A stretch of 50,637 nucleotides of DNA from Silvibacterium sp. (lineage in GTDB: Bacteria; Acidobacteriota; Terriglobia; Terriglobales; Acidobacteriaceae). A program made the position numbers and the translations under genes. Location: the NCBI GenBank assembly GCA_019234945.1, contig JAFAKX010000067.1, positions 1-50,637 on the forward strand, given 5' to 3'. Below, piece after piece: positions 25,202 through 33,988 of the stretch (the first letter of the stretch is position 1; each line of letters begins with the position of its first letter). The notes under the pieces are model-generated. The model did no database searches, was not told where the DNA came from, and saw only the letters and a list, made by a program, of their open reading frames with translations.

Positions 25202-26956
25202 CTATTCATCCTTCGTGACCCGAATAATCGCCATCATGCCAAGGTCCTCGTGCGAGAGGATATGGCAGTGATAAACGAAGTCGCCGATGTCCATACCGCG
25301 GAAGTCCATCTTTAACTGGACGTCAGGAACGGGTCCGTTGGGGTTCTTCACATTGTCCCAGAAAGGCACTTCCACCATGTCGAGGAATTGGCCGTCAATC
25401 GCAGGAGCCTGGGTGGCCCCATTGGTCTCGAAGTTTTCCTGCGCCAGCACCTGGAAATGAATCTGATGCATGTGAAATTCGTGGTTTTCCTGGGCCAGGT
25501 TTTGGACAATCCACCTCTCCACTGCTCCCTGATGGGTCACAATGGCTGGAGGATGGTTGTTGTCAAAGACCACAGGAGTCTGACCAGCCACTGTGATGAA
25601 AAACTGGGTCGGCTGGATTTCGCTGAACTGCAACGTTCGGACGGTGCTGGCATCGTCGAGTAGAGCGCCGCCAAACCGCTGCTGGTGATTACTCAGTGCG
25701 GTGAACGTTGGCATCCGGTCTTCACGCGTGGCGAGGAGCTCGCCGCCGTGAGTCAAGCTGATGTTGAACAGGGCACGAGTGGGATCGCAATCCCCCTGTG
25801 GACCCGTGTTGATGTTGTTCGTCACGAGTTGTGCAACTTTCACTGTCGATGCCGGGGCTTTCACTAAAAACTCTACCCGGCTCGCAACAGGCAACCGGAA
25901 ACGAGTTACCGGGATCAACTTTGGGGGCTGGGGCCCTTCCTGGGAGTTCACCGGCACGGCATCAATCGAAACGATCTGCATAGTTTGAGAGACACCGTCG
26001 TACATAACTTGCAGATCGAGGATCGTGTCTGCCGCGCTGTTCACCACTCTCCAGAACTCCGTTGCCCCTTGCTGCATTTGGAGAACGGCCGGGGTAAACC
26101 CGATCGTACCGTTACTTTCCTGGAACGAGACAATCGGCACATAGTTGACGCTGAGGTCCTGGAACGGAATTCCATTCCCGCAGTTCATGGTTTCAGCTCC
26201 TGCGCCGAAGATCGACGTCTGGTCGCGGACGATCAACAGGCGCTGGGGAAGTCCCTGGACTGCAGGTTGTACGTTCTGGATCCCGTCGACGACGAGTGCG
26301 CCAGTAGCGCCGCCCAGCAAGTCCCGTTCGGCCAGACCGTGAACGTGCGGGTGGTACCAGTAGAGCCCCGGAGGTTCGTTGGTTGGGAACGTAAAGCTGT
26401 ATTGGAAAGTGCTCCCGGAATTGATCAGCGTTTTGGTCACATTGTCCCCTCCGCATTGCGGAGTGACGTTGGTTCCGTGATAGTGGATATTCACGGAAGA
26501 ACCGACTGATGCGATGCCATTGGGATTTTGTTGACCTTGCTGTAGCGGGGGCGAAGTCGTAGGAAACTGAACGGTTGTGTCTCCGCAATTCGGAGTATTG
26601 AAGGTTTCGCCGAATGGTTGTGCTTGAGTGTTATTGGTGACCGTAATGTTCAACGTATCACCCGGATTAACATGGAGAGTCGGTTCCTGAATGCCATCTG
26701 GCGTCATAAAGCAGTAAATCGGGTTGCCGAGGGAGTCAATTGTCTGCTGGTAGGAAAACCGGACGTTTAAGACGCCGTTCTGGCTGAACAGCGCAGGTGG
26801 TTGTGCAATGACACTGCCGGCCGCGAAGCGCGGAGTGCAGGGGTTAGAGACTGGGGGAACCGGAGTTGGCGATTTTTGGGCTAGCGTAGTTAGGGGAAAT
26901 GCGGTCAGCACCGATGCCAACGCTAAGGCATTTCTTATACCGGTCGACCTCTTCAT
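25202..26956 (-). CDS. Secreted multicopper oxidase (laccase-like)
   Basis: All four copper motifs are seen: NIHYHGTN (HxHG), GLYWYHPHVHG (HxH), HEFHMHQIHF (HxxHxH-type) and VYHCHILSHEDLGMM (HCHxxxHxxxxM, type-1 copper with Met ligand). The protein has three cupredoxin domains and a signal peptide, with the start at the ATG giving MKRSTGIRNALALASVLTAFPLTTLAQ. AAGGAGG lies 8 nt upstream, which decides against the track start at 27040. The product should oxidise phenols, metals or other donors while reducing O2 to water in the periplasm or outside. Which substrate is unknown. At 584 aa it is complete. It ends in the bidirectional hairpin shared with the TPR gene. Confidence 0.94.
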   Translation of the reverse strand: MKRSTGIRNALALASVLTAFPLTTLAQKSPTPVPPVSNPCTPRFAAGSVIAQPPALFSQNGVLNVRFSYQQTIDSLGNPIYCFMTPDGIQEPTLHVNPGDTLNITVTNNTQAQPFGETFNTPNCGDTTVQFPTTSPPLQQGQQNPNGIASVGSSVNIHYHGTNVTPQCGGDNVTKTLINSGSTFQYSFTFPTNEPPGLYWYHPHVHGLAERDLLGGATGALVVDGIQNVQPAVQGLPQRLLIVRDQTSIFGAGAETMNCGNGIPFQDLSVNYVPIVSFQESNGTIGFTPAVLQMQQGATEFWRVVNSAADTILDLQVMYDGVSQTMQIVSIDAVPVNSQEGPQPPKLIPVTRFRLPVASRVEFLVKAPASTVKVAQLVTNNINTGPQGDCDPTRALFNISLTHGGELLATREDRMPTFTALSNHQQRFGGALLDDASTVRTLQFSEIQPTQFFITVAGQTPVVFDNNHPPAIVTHQGAVERWIVQNLAQENHEFHMHQIHFQVLAQENFETNGATQAPAIDGQFLDMVEVPFWDNVKNPNGPVPDVQLKMDFRGMDIGDFVYHCHILSHEDLGMMAIIRVTKDE

Positions 26957-27359
26957 TGAGAGTCGCCTCCTTGGCGAACTTCTGCACTTCAGTATGCGTC
27001 CTATCACGGGGATACTGACCTTGTCGTTGCTCCAGAGCAAGGTTTGGACTACTGGGAAGTCGTAGTTACGCTGGTCGCAAGCAGATTGAGGTTTCGCACA
27101 CGACCCTACTGCGGCCTTTTGTCAGGAGACCACGACAGAAATATCCGCTTAATTGCCTCTTAGAGAGAAGGCAGATCGGGGCGAACGAGTTGAGCAGCAA
27201 GGAGTTGAACCGGGCTGGAGGAAATGGGACGCGTGAAGTCTGCCAAAGGTGTATCCGAGGGGATGCCAACGGTCAGGATCTCGCCGAACTACGCCGAATT
27301 TCACTCAGTAGTTTCAGATTTCTCCCTTTCAGTCCCAAGCCTGCCCCAGGTACCCGACG
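26957..27359 (-). other. Upstream region of the multicopper oxidase, no other gene seen
   Basis: About 400 bp between the oxidase start and the 316-bp repeat. It should hold the oxidase promoter. The short ORFs listed here have no recognisable family and lack good ribosome sites. Confidence 0.5.
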
Positions 27360-27675
27360 TTGGCCCTGCATCTTGCTGCCGACGAGATACGTCGGGGTGC
27401 TGTGACGCTTATGGCTTAATGGCGGTCTCTCAGAAAGGCCCCGAGTTGCTCGTACTGGTCGCTGGCGATGTAATCCACGCCTGCGGCAAGTGCTGCGTTC
27501 CAGCGCTCCTCGACTGCAGCGAAGGAGCCGAAATTGTAGCCATGGAACCATCCATTGCAACTGAGTTCCTTTTCCGTAGCGCCATCGAGAGTGTAGAAGC
27601 GAATCCACAAGCCCTGCTCATGCGCGTGCGCGACGAGTGAGCGAAGGCGCTCCTCGTCGGCGGCGGTCCAGTCGC
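27360..27675. repeat. 316-bp duplicated segment, internal copy
   Basis: Aligned with 31370-31685 at a constant offset of 4010 bases there are 8 mismatches and no gap. The segment includes the last 86 codons of the PLC-like gene plus 56 bases beyond its stop, including the small dyad CCGACG/CGTCGG. Identity drops abruptly at both ends. Confidence 0.9.
27416..27675 (-). pseudogene. C-terminal fragment of the PLC-like phosphodiesterase
   Basis: The fragment carries only the last 86 or so codons, ending in SDQYEQLGAFLRDRH, and matches the end of the intact gene at 31426-32421. It has no catalytic N-terminal half, no signal peptide and no start site. Changes against the parent are partly synonymous (such as GGC/GGT) and partly not (DYIAS for DFIAS; final H for P). 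It is a truncated duplicate in front of the GT87-like gene. Confidence 0.85.
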
Positions 27676-27753
27676 GAAGAGGCTGAGAAATACGCCGAGC
27701 AATTTAGCCCGTGCTATGCGTCTTCACCCTTCTGCTAATATTTCATCATCGTA

Positions 27754-27783
27754 ATAAAGGAGATCGTGATAAAGGAGATCGTG
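27754..27783 (+). promoter_or_regulatory. Duplicated ribosome site and start codon
   Basis: ATAAAGGAGATCGTG occurs twice in exact tandem. Each unit contains AAAGGAG and a GTG, and both GTGs (27766, 27781) are in frame with the GT87-like protein. Either may initiate, giving products differing by 5 residues. Confidence 0.8.
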
Positions 27784-29079
27784 ACCCGAGGCAAAGCCAC
27801 TGTAATTCTGCCAACGCTTTTGTTGGTGTGTGCTTTTATCTTCTTCCTGCTACGTGGGCCTTGGCGAGCATTTCACGGTCGAGGCGCCGACTTTGCTGCA
27901 CCCTACGTGTCGAGTCTCAGATTTACACGCGGGCAGAATCCATACGACTCAAAGGATTTCATCGCATATTGGCACGCTGCCGGTGCGCCACCCAATGCCG
28001 CAGTGGATGAATCGGGGCGTCGCCCTATCTATCCACCGAGTACGTTTTTCATCCTGTCGCCGTTCTGCATGCTCGATTGGCTTTCAGCCCTTGTCTATTT
28101 CGAGATTCTAAGCGTCGGCCTCGTGCTGTGGGTGCTGATCTATCTCGCGCGAAAATTAGACTCGCGATCTACTCAACTGCTGTTCGTAGCCTACGCCTTG
28201 ATACTGGCCCCGCTGTCCACCGGCCTGAGCGTCGCGAACGTCAGCATCCCGGCAGTTACCCTTTGCCTCTTGGCAGTGCTGCTGGCAGCAGACGGACGGG
28301 AGCTTCTTGCCGGGGCAATGCTTGCGATCTCGATCTGTCTGAAGCCGACTACCGGGTTGCCGGGTTTGGTTTACCTGTTATTCGTTCGGCGCTGGAGAGT
28401 CTGCGGCTATGCGCTGGCGCTCAGCACGATGATCACAGGCGCGGCTCTCATGAGGATGCACTACCTGCCTGCGCGATGGCAGGTCGACTATCGCGCAAAT
28501 CTGAATTACCTCTTCGGGCCTACGGGAGCAGCGAGCTACAGCAGCGCCAGCGATGGCCGCTTCGATCTTTTAAATCTTCAGGTGCCGGTGTTCGCGCTGA
28601 CTCAGAGCCATCCAGCAGCGGAAATAATTCCTTGGGTGCTGGTGCTAATACTGGGCGGTTGGTGGCTTGCCATGATACGGACCTACCCGGCGCTTGCGCC
28701 CCGTTTAGAATCGGCAGCCGTCGTGCTTCTCCTCGGACTCTTGCCGGTTTATCAGCGCAGTTACAATGCTGGGTTTGTCCTGCTGGCGCTGCTTTGGGCG
28801 TTCATGAACCTTGAGGATCGAGTCGCTAAGGCGATTCTGATCGTGGGGTTTGTATTTGTGATCCCCGGCGAAGCGCTCATCAGAACAGCGCTTCACGGAC
28901 ACTCGTTTTCAAGTGGAAGGCTCTGGAATGGAGTCGTAATGCCTCAGGAGTCGTGGGCACTCGTCGCGCTCGTAGTGATCCAACTGGGCGCGATCTGGAG
29001 GACATCCAGACAGGGGTGTGTATCTCGATCAGTTAAGGGGAGAGATACGGGATCGCGGCATGAAGCCCTGAGAACCTGA
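27766..29079 (+). CDS. GT87/DUF2029-like polyprenol-dependent glycosyltransferase
   Basis: About 10-11 membrane helices are visible. Family features are GADFAAPYVSSLRFTRGQNPYDSKDFIAYW in the first external loop, with the acidic residue after the first helix, and RRPIYPPSTFFILSPF (the YPP motif). ISICLKPTTGLPGLVYLLFVRRW also fits. Such enzymes use polyprenyl-phosphate sugars to add mannose or arabinose residues on the outer face of the membrane. The exact sugar is unknown. Two tandem GTG starts precede it. It lies inside the putative tRNA-Cys island, upstream of a region of gene decay and an acyltransferase. The C-terminal 25 residues are polar and may be read past the ancestral end. Confidence 0.85.
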   Translation: MIKEIVTRGKATVILPTLLLVCAFIFFLLRGPWRAFHGRGADFAAPYVSSLRFTRGQNPYDSKDFIAYWHAAGAPPNAAVDESGRRPIYPPSTFFILSPFCMLDWLSALVYFEILSVGLVLWVLIYLARKLDSRSTQLLFVAYALILAPLSTGLSVANVSIPAVTLCLLAVLLAADGRELLAGAMLAISICLKPTTGLPGLVYLLFVRRWRVCGYALALSTMITGAALMRMHYLPARWQVDYRANLNYLFGPTGAASYSSASDGRFDLLNLQVPVFALTQSHPAAEIIPWVLVLILGGWWLAMIRTYPALAPRLESAAVVLLLGLLPVYQRSYNAGFVLLALLWAFMNLEDRVAKAILIVGFVFVIPGEALIRTALHGHSFSSGRLWNGVVMPQESWALVALVVIQLGAIWRTSRQGCVSRSVKGRDTGSRHEALRT

Positions 29080-29964
29080 CGCTCTACATGCAGCGGCAGG
29101 TCAGGTTGGACAGCCGGGTCCGGAAGCTGCGACAGGCATCAGTGTTCTCAGTCATTTGTAAGCATCACTATGCAAGCGAGCGGCCGCACTCGCGGGTGAT
29201 CCCGCGATTTTTGGGATTCTGATTTCGCGATTTTGAATTTTCGGCGGCGCTCGCTAGTTCTAAAATTCGTGGCCCGCGATTCAACACGCTGCGCACGGCC
29301 TTCTCTGGTCGAAGCGTCAGGCTCGTTTTCCGCCAGTGCGCCGGATCGCGGTTTCCATGGAAACAGGCATCACTCTCAGCGCGTTGTCCGGCTCGATTAC
29401 AAACGGCCTTAGTCTGTTTCCAAACGGTAGGGATGGCCCGAGACCAAGACGGAACTCGCTCCCATCTTTGAAGGGACCCGTCGTATGTTGAAACGACCGT
29501 TTGTTGGCCGCAATTCAGACATTTCGCCTCAAGGAGCGGGCGGTCAGCCACTCGCGTTAGCTCGTACCTGAAGGCTCGCTTCGCGAATGGTGTCATCGGA
29601 AATGAATTCTTGCAATTCTTGCGCCACGGCATCCGCCCTTCTTCTCCTCGGGCGCGCTGTTCCCACGCCCGAGGGACTGGAAGTCGGCGGATACAACGAG
29701 CGTCCCGATGGCCGAAAACGGGGCCGTCTCTCCTGATCGCAACCGCTGTCATCCTTGCGATCCCCACAGCGAAATTGCCTGCCGTGTTCGACAAGTCCAC
29801 GTCCCACCTGGTCGTGGCCCGTCTTCTCTGCGACCAATTCATTCGGTTCAACTGTGATGATGGCGAAAGTATCCATGTCGTGTTTCCCCTTTTAGTCGGA
29901 GCTGCCCGACCCGAATGCTATTCTGGGTTGCAGTGCACCCGCCAACCACATTCGGAGACATCCA
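29080..29964. other. 885-bp region of decayed sequence
   Basis: No intact gene is convincing. On the minus strand 29544-29876 starts with an SRAP-like stretch (separate entry). The next minus frame within 29168-29851 has FRYELTRVADRPLLEAKCLNCGQQTVVSTYDGSLQRWE, which reads like a small Cys-pair protein but is preceded by a frame break. The rest is Arg/Ser-rich and looks non-coding. I regard the whole region as gene remnants. Confidence 0.5.
29800..29876 (-). pseudogene. SRAP (HMCES/YedK-like) fragment
   Basis: Reading from 29876: MDTFAIITVEPNELVAEKTGHDQV. SRAP-domain proteins, which crosslink to abasic sites in DNA, carry a closely similar FxIITxxPNxLV...H-x-RM segment. Only this short stretch is recognisable, and the sequence then becomes unrelated and Arg-rich. 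Neither the catalytic Cys2 N-terminus nor the rest of the domain is present, so it is a remnant at best. Confidence 0.45.
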
Positions 29965-31059
29965 ATGATTGCGGCGAAGCCAACGCCGGCATCCGAGACT
30001 CGGAGTCCCAGCACGAGACAGAGTTCCTACATTCCCACGCTGGACGGGTGGCGTGCCATTGCCATTGTATTGGTGATCGGCCTGCATTCTTCCCCGATGC
30101 TCAGCAATAGCCACACACGCTTCGGCGATTTGGCTCTGAAGTTGTTCCGCCATGGAGCATACGGAGTAGATATTTTTTTCGCGCTAAGCGGCTACCTGAT
30201 CAGTACCCTTCTCTTGCGGGAGAAGGAGCATACCGGTACGATCAGCCTCCGTCGATTCTATACACGCCGCGCTTTTCGCATCCTGCCGCCGGTCTTGATT
30301 TATCTGACTGTTTTGCGTTTGCTTGTTGAGCTGAAGAAATTGCCGCCAATTCCTGCAATCGATTTGATGCGCGTGCTCTTCTTCGCGCGGAATTATTTCC
30401 ATGGACCCTGGTACACGAAGCACTTCTGGTCCCTGGCAGTCGAGGAGCACTTTTACGCTTTTGCGCCACTGCTTCTCCTTCTGCTGCCATGGAAGTGGGC
30501 CCTCCGCATCGCGCTGATACTGATTGGGGTGTGTACAGGAATTCGGTGGTTTGAATTCGCACATCAGGCACACTTCCAGGGAGCCACGCTGGTGTTCCGC
30601 ACCGAGAACAGATTCGATGCTCTGTTATGGGGAGGGGTATATGCCCTGGTGCTGCGACGCGCCGAAATCAGCCAGTGGATTGCAGAACATGTGAGCGGGC
30701 CGGTAGTTGCAATCATTGGAGTAACCGCAGTGGTTTCACTGAACGTGTATTTAGCTGATGAAATCCGACGGGTCGTACTCGCGGCTTTAATGCCGCCGAT
30801 GATCACTTATACTGTGCTCCATCCTAAGGACCTAGCTGGGCGTTTCCTGGAACTGCCACTGATGCGTTGGATCGGGCGAATCTCTTACAGTTTATACATC
30901 TGGCAAATGCTCTTTTTGCCGGACACCGTGCGGCCGCTGGGCCGAGCTCAGTCGTTTCCGCTGGCTTTTGCCTGGATCCTACTGTGCGCGGTAACGAGCT
31001 ATTATCTGGCCGAAAAACCGATGATTCGTCTCGGGCACAGGCTGTCGACAGCTCCGTGA
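29965..31059 (+). CDS. Acyltransferase 3 (OafA-like) membrane protein
   Basis: The family entry motif is clear: SYIPTLDGWRAIAIVLVIGLHSSP, with the conserved His. GVDIFFALSGYLISTLLLRE and RRFYTRRAFRILPPVLIYL follow, then FWSLAVEEHFYAFAPLLLLL. About 10 membrane helices are seen in 364 aa. Such proteins transfer acetyl or other acyl groups to sugars of surface polysaccharides or lipids. The start ATG has GGAGA 8 nt upstream. It is the last gene before the right direct repeat of the putative island. Two relatives lie in the polysaccharide locus (46209-47360 and 48918-50210). Confidence 0.93.
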   Translation: MIAAKPTPASETRSPSTRQSSYIPTLDGWRAIAIVLVIGLHSSPMLSNSHTRFGDLALKLFRHGAYGVDIFFALSGYLISTLLLREKEHTGTISLRRFYTRRAFRILPPVLIYLTVLRLLVELKKLPPIPAIDLMRVLFFARNYFHGPWYTKHFWSLAVEEHFYAFAPLLLLLLPWKWALRIALILIGVCTGIRWFEFAHQAHFQGATLVFRTENRFDALLWGGVYALVLRRAEISQWIAEHVSGPVVAIIGVTAVVSLNVYLADEIRRVVLAALMPPMITYTVLHPKDLAGRFLELPLMRWIGRISYSLYIWQMLFLPDTVRPLGRAQSFPLAFAWILLCAVTSYYLAEKPMIRLGHRLSTAP

Positions 31060-31189
31060 TAGCGGGGCATCCGGATTTCCGCCCGAGTACGTTCAACTGT
31101 GATCTTGAAGGTTCCGGAGGAGCGTTTGCGCTTATCGGAGGGCCCATTCACTGTCCAGATGGTGAGTACAAATCTCACAAAATCGGCCC

Positions 31190-31246
<57 letters not shown>

Positions 31247-31334
31247 TTCAATAGATAGGTGCTGACGCGTGCGACCCATTTAGCAGCACTGTAGCGAACC
31301 GCGCACTGCCGGGTTTGTGGTTGACTCGCCACTT

Positions 31335-31429
31335 CGGACACATCGGAGGCAGACATGTTCGCCCGACTATTGGCCCTGCATCTTGCTGCCGACGAGATAC
31401 GTCGGGGTGCTGTGACGCTTATGGCTTAA
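31335..31429 (+). pseudogene. Truncated gene start resembling the carbonic-anhydrase leader
   Basis: CGGACACATCGGAGG followed by 5 bases and ATGTTC matches the ribosome site and start of the carbonic-anhydrase-like gene (23037-23062) with 2 mismatches in 26. Each lies 114-145 nt after a tRNA-Cys 3' end. From this ATG only 24 codons remain before TAA, running into the 3' flank of the PLC-like gene. It appears to be the severed start of a paralogue or a duplicated leader. No expressed function is expected. Confidence 0.55.
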
Positions 31430-31685
31430 GGGCGGTCTCTCAGAAAGGCCCCGAGTTGCTCGTACTGGTCGCTGGCGATGAAATCCACGCCTGCGGCAAG
31501 TGCTGCGTTCCAGCGCTCCTCGACTGCGGCGAAGGAACCGAAATTGTAGCCATGGAACCATCCATTGCAACTGAGTTCTTTTTCTGTAGCGCCATCGAGA
31601 GTGTAGAAGCGAATCCACAAGCCCTGCTCATGCGCGTGCGCGACGAGTGAGCGAAGGCGCTCCTGGTCGGCCGCGGTCCAGTCGC
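31370..31685. repeat. 316-bp duplicated segment, parental copy
   Basis: Counterpart of 27360-27675 (8 mismatches, no gap). This copy is the intact 3' end of the PLC-like gene and its downstream dyad, and is the likely source of the internal fragment. Confidence 0.9.
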
Positions 31686-32421
31686 CGGCGTGGCGCTGGC
31701 CTCCTTGTTCAACGACGCTCCATGGGTTGTTCCACCAGCGGCGGTAGTTGCTGGCGCGCTCGGGCTCGATGACCTGCGGAGGGGCCATCGGATTCTCGGT
31801 ATGCGCATGGACGGCGCCGAAGACCAGAAGATTGCTGCCGACAGGGACCTGATCGTAGAACACTTTCTGCTGCGCGTCGGACTCGCCGGTGAGCACGAGG
31901 ATGGGACGCACGGTGAGCTTTTCGACGGCTGCAGGGTCGGCTGTCTTGGGAGCCGTGGTGAGCCAGTCCTGATACTTCGTCAGCAACGCCCACACGGCTT
32001 CGAGATGCTGCGGCTCTTCGGTTTTGAAGTCGAGATTCAGAGTGATGAGCGGCCAGTCGCCGTGATCGCCGTCTTTCAGGGCCTGTTCGACAATGGGGCG
32101 CACGCGATCGAAGAAGTAGTGCTCCATCGTGGGCTCGTGGCCGCTGACGGGTTCGCCGTGAGCGACGAGCGATGCAGACTTCCCTGTCTTTAAATCGGTG
32201 TACCAGTAGAGGTCCTGCTCGATGGCCAGCGGCGTTCCGGCGGAGAGCGCGCGGTCGATACGGTCATACCACCATTCGAAGTAGGGATAGCAGTTGTGCG
32301 CGTCCATGATGGTGCGCGCACCGGGATGGGCTGCGTCCTGCGCGGAGGCGAGCGGCGCCGCGAGCGGAGAAACCAGCGATGCGCAGAGAACCAACGACAG
32401 AGTGGAGCAAGGGCCGGGCAT
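31426..32421 (-). CDS. Secreted PLC-like/GDPD-type phosphodiesterase
   Basis: A signal peptide (LSLVLCASLVSPLAAPLASAQ) precedes RTIMDAHNCYPYFEWWYDRIDRALSAGTPLAIEQDLYWY, the start of a PI-PLC/GDPD-type TIM barrel with its conserved His-Asn and Glu-Asp. PLITLNLDFKTEEPQHLEAVWALL and GLWIRFYTLDGA with YNFGSFAAVEERWNAALAAGVDFIASDQYEQL complete the barrel. It should hydrolyse a phosphodiester, but the substrate is unknown. AAAGGAAAC precedes the ATG, which is 12 bp from the PHP-protein stop, so the two are in one operon with the TonB receptor further upstream. Its last 86 codons are duplicated at 27416-27675. Confidence 0.85.
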   Translation of the reverse strand: MPGPCSTLSLVLCASLVSPLAAPLASAQDAAHPGARTIMDAHNCYPYFEWWYDRIDRALSAGTPLAIEQDLYWYTDLKTGKSASLVAHGEPVSGHEPTMEHYFFDRVRPIVEQALKDGDHGDWPLITLNLDFKTEEPQHLEAVWALLTKYQDWLTTAPKTADPAAVEKLTVRPILVLTGESDAQQKVFYDQVPVGSNLLVFGAVHAHTENPMAPPQVIEPERASNYRRWWNNPWSVVEQGGQRHAGDWTAADQERLRSLVAHAHEQGLWIRFYTLDGATEKELSCNGWFHGYNFGSFAAVEERWNAALAAGVDFIASDQYEQLGAFLRDRP

Positions 32422-32433
32422 GGTCGTTTCCTT

Positions 32434-33918
32434 TTAGTGCTTAAAGCCGATGTAAATAGGATTCCCGAAAAGCAGGAGCTGTCCCTGTGAGTCGCGAACT
32501 TCGGCGCGCAGCCAGTGGCGGGCGCCGTCGGCGGTCCACTTCAGGTCGAGGGTCTGATCCGTGGATGAGATCGATTGCTGGGGAAGGTCGGAGGATTCAT
32601 GGCCATCGAGCAGCAGGCCAACCATCGCTCCTTCACATCCAACGACGTGAATCTTCAGCGTGAGCGTTTCGCCTTTCTGCGGCTCCAGGTCGTCGCCCAT
32701 ATCTGCTGAACCTGCTGAGTCGTGCGCGTTTAGATCGAGAAGCTTATTCCGAGAGCCGGTGAAATCGAGGAAGACGTGCCCGGCGCGGACTCCGTCGAGG
32801 ATCGCGGCCACAGACAAATTCTGGGCGTGGACTACAGTTGTCGGGCTGCCGACGGAGCCAACTTTATCGAGCGGCCAGTCCGCGTGATGATTGTCGCTGC
32901 CTCCGATGGCGGTGACGCGATAGCCTTCACGAAGCTGCTGCTCCCAGAAATGAATACCGGGAAAGAAGCCATGCCCGCCGCCACCGTTCACGACTTCCAC
33001 CGCGGTGACCAGGCCCATATCGGCTGGGGTCTTCGGATTCCATCCGCATCCCATACAGATCTCTCCGGTGGGCGACTCAGGATGATTGATCGAGACGATG
33101 CCGCCGGCCTGTCGCGCGCTCCGGAACATCGTGTTCACGTCAGGGACCTGCGGCGTGCCGACACGGTAGTCGACGAAGAGCGTCGTGCCGAAGAGGTTTG
33201 CGTGGCCGTAGAAGGTGGTCAGCTCGCGTCCCGGGATGAACAGCAGCTTGTCGAAATAAGGCTGCAGCTCGCGCATCGCATCGTATTGGGCCGTCGTGTT
33301 GTGGTCAGTGATGGCGATGAAGTCAAGGCCACGGCGCGCGGCAGCGTCCACGGTGAAGAAGAGCGGACAGGGCGCGGGCTTTCCACTCTGGCTGGGGCAG
33401 CTTCCATCGCTGTGCGCGTTGTGCATGTGCAGATCGCCGCGATACCAGCCGGGGCGGTCGTTGAGCGGCTGCTCCGTGAACGAAGTGTCGTCGATGACCC
33501 GGTTGAAGTAAATTTCGGCGCGATAGCGCGAGGTCACATTGGGCCGGATATTCGGAACGGCAATCTGCAGCTTCCATTTGCCTGGGATGATGGTTCCAGG
33601 CAGATAGGACGGCGTCGCATCGGTTTCGCTGATCGTGAAGTGATCCTTGTTGCCTCCGCTGGCTCCGCGAAAACGGACGGGATCGGCGATACCGAGGTCG
33701 AGCACGGTGTGATCGGCCTTGCCGAGGTTTTCGAAATATACGGTAATGCGGTGAACGCCGGACGGAACCTCGAACGGGATCTCAAAGTATGTCTGGTTCT
33801 GGGAAGGATGCACCTCACCCTGAAGCACGAGATGGGGTGTGGGAGGCGTTTCGGCAGCATGCACCAGGGCGAGCGCAGCAGCGAAGAAGAGCAGCAGCAG
33901 AGAGAGCTTTCGCGGCAT
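32434..33918 (-). CDS. Secreted PHP-domain metallohydrolase (CehA/McbA family)
   Basis: After a signal peptide (LSLLLLFFAAALALVHAA) comes a 140-residue beta domain and then a PHP domain with its metal ligands: GDLHMHNAHSDG, IAITDHN, the Glu in PGRELTTFYGHANLFG, VSINHPE and IGGSDNHHADWP. This is the CehA/McbA pattern, seen in secreted PHP enzymes that cleave phosphoesters or carbamates. The last 120 residues form another beta domain. With the PLC-like phosphodiesterase downstream and a TonB receptor upstream, a role in degrading an external phosphodiester is plausible but inferred. 494 aa, complete. Confidence 0.88.
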   Translation of the reverse strand: MPRKLSLLLLFFAAALALVHAAETPPTPHLVLQGEVHPSQNQTYFEIPFEVPSGVHRITVYFENLGKADHTVLDLGIADPVRFRGASGGNKDHFTISETDATPSYLPGTIIPGKWKLQIAVPNIRPNVTSRYRAEIYFNRVIDDTSFTEQPLNDRPGWYRGDLHMHNAHSDGSCPSQSGKPAPCPLFFTVDAAARRGLDFIAITDHNTTAQYDAMRELQPYFDKLLFIPGRELTTFYGHANLFGTTLFVDYRVGTPQVPDVNTMFRSARQAGGIVSINHPESPTGEICMGCGWNPKTPADMGLVTAVEVVNGGGGHGFFPGIHFWEQQLREGYRVTAIGGSDNHHADWPLDKVGSVGSPTTVVHAQNLSVAAILDGVRAGHVFLDFTGSRNKLLDLNAHDSAGSADMGDDLEPQKGETLTLKIHVVGCEGAMVGLLLDGHESSDLPQQSISSTDQTLDLKWTADGARHWLRAEVRDSQGQLLLFGNPIYIGFKH

Positions 33919-33947
33919 CGTTTCGATCGAATTGTGACGAAGTTCGG

Positions 33948-33970
33948 AGGCCGGAAGAACTTTCCGGCCT
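33948..33970. terminator. Hairpin between TonB receptor and PHP gene
   Basis: AGGCCGGAA-5 nt-TTCCGGCCT, a 9-bp stem in the 70-bp gap between the two minus-strand genes. No U-tract follows, so it may reduce readthrough or protect the upstream mRNA, not stop transcription outright. Confidence 0.5.
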
Positions 33971-33988
33971 TCGATGTTGTTGTGCGGG

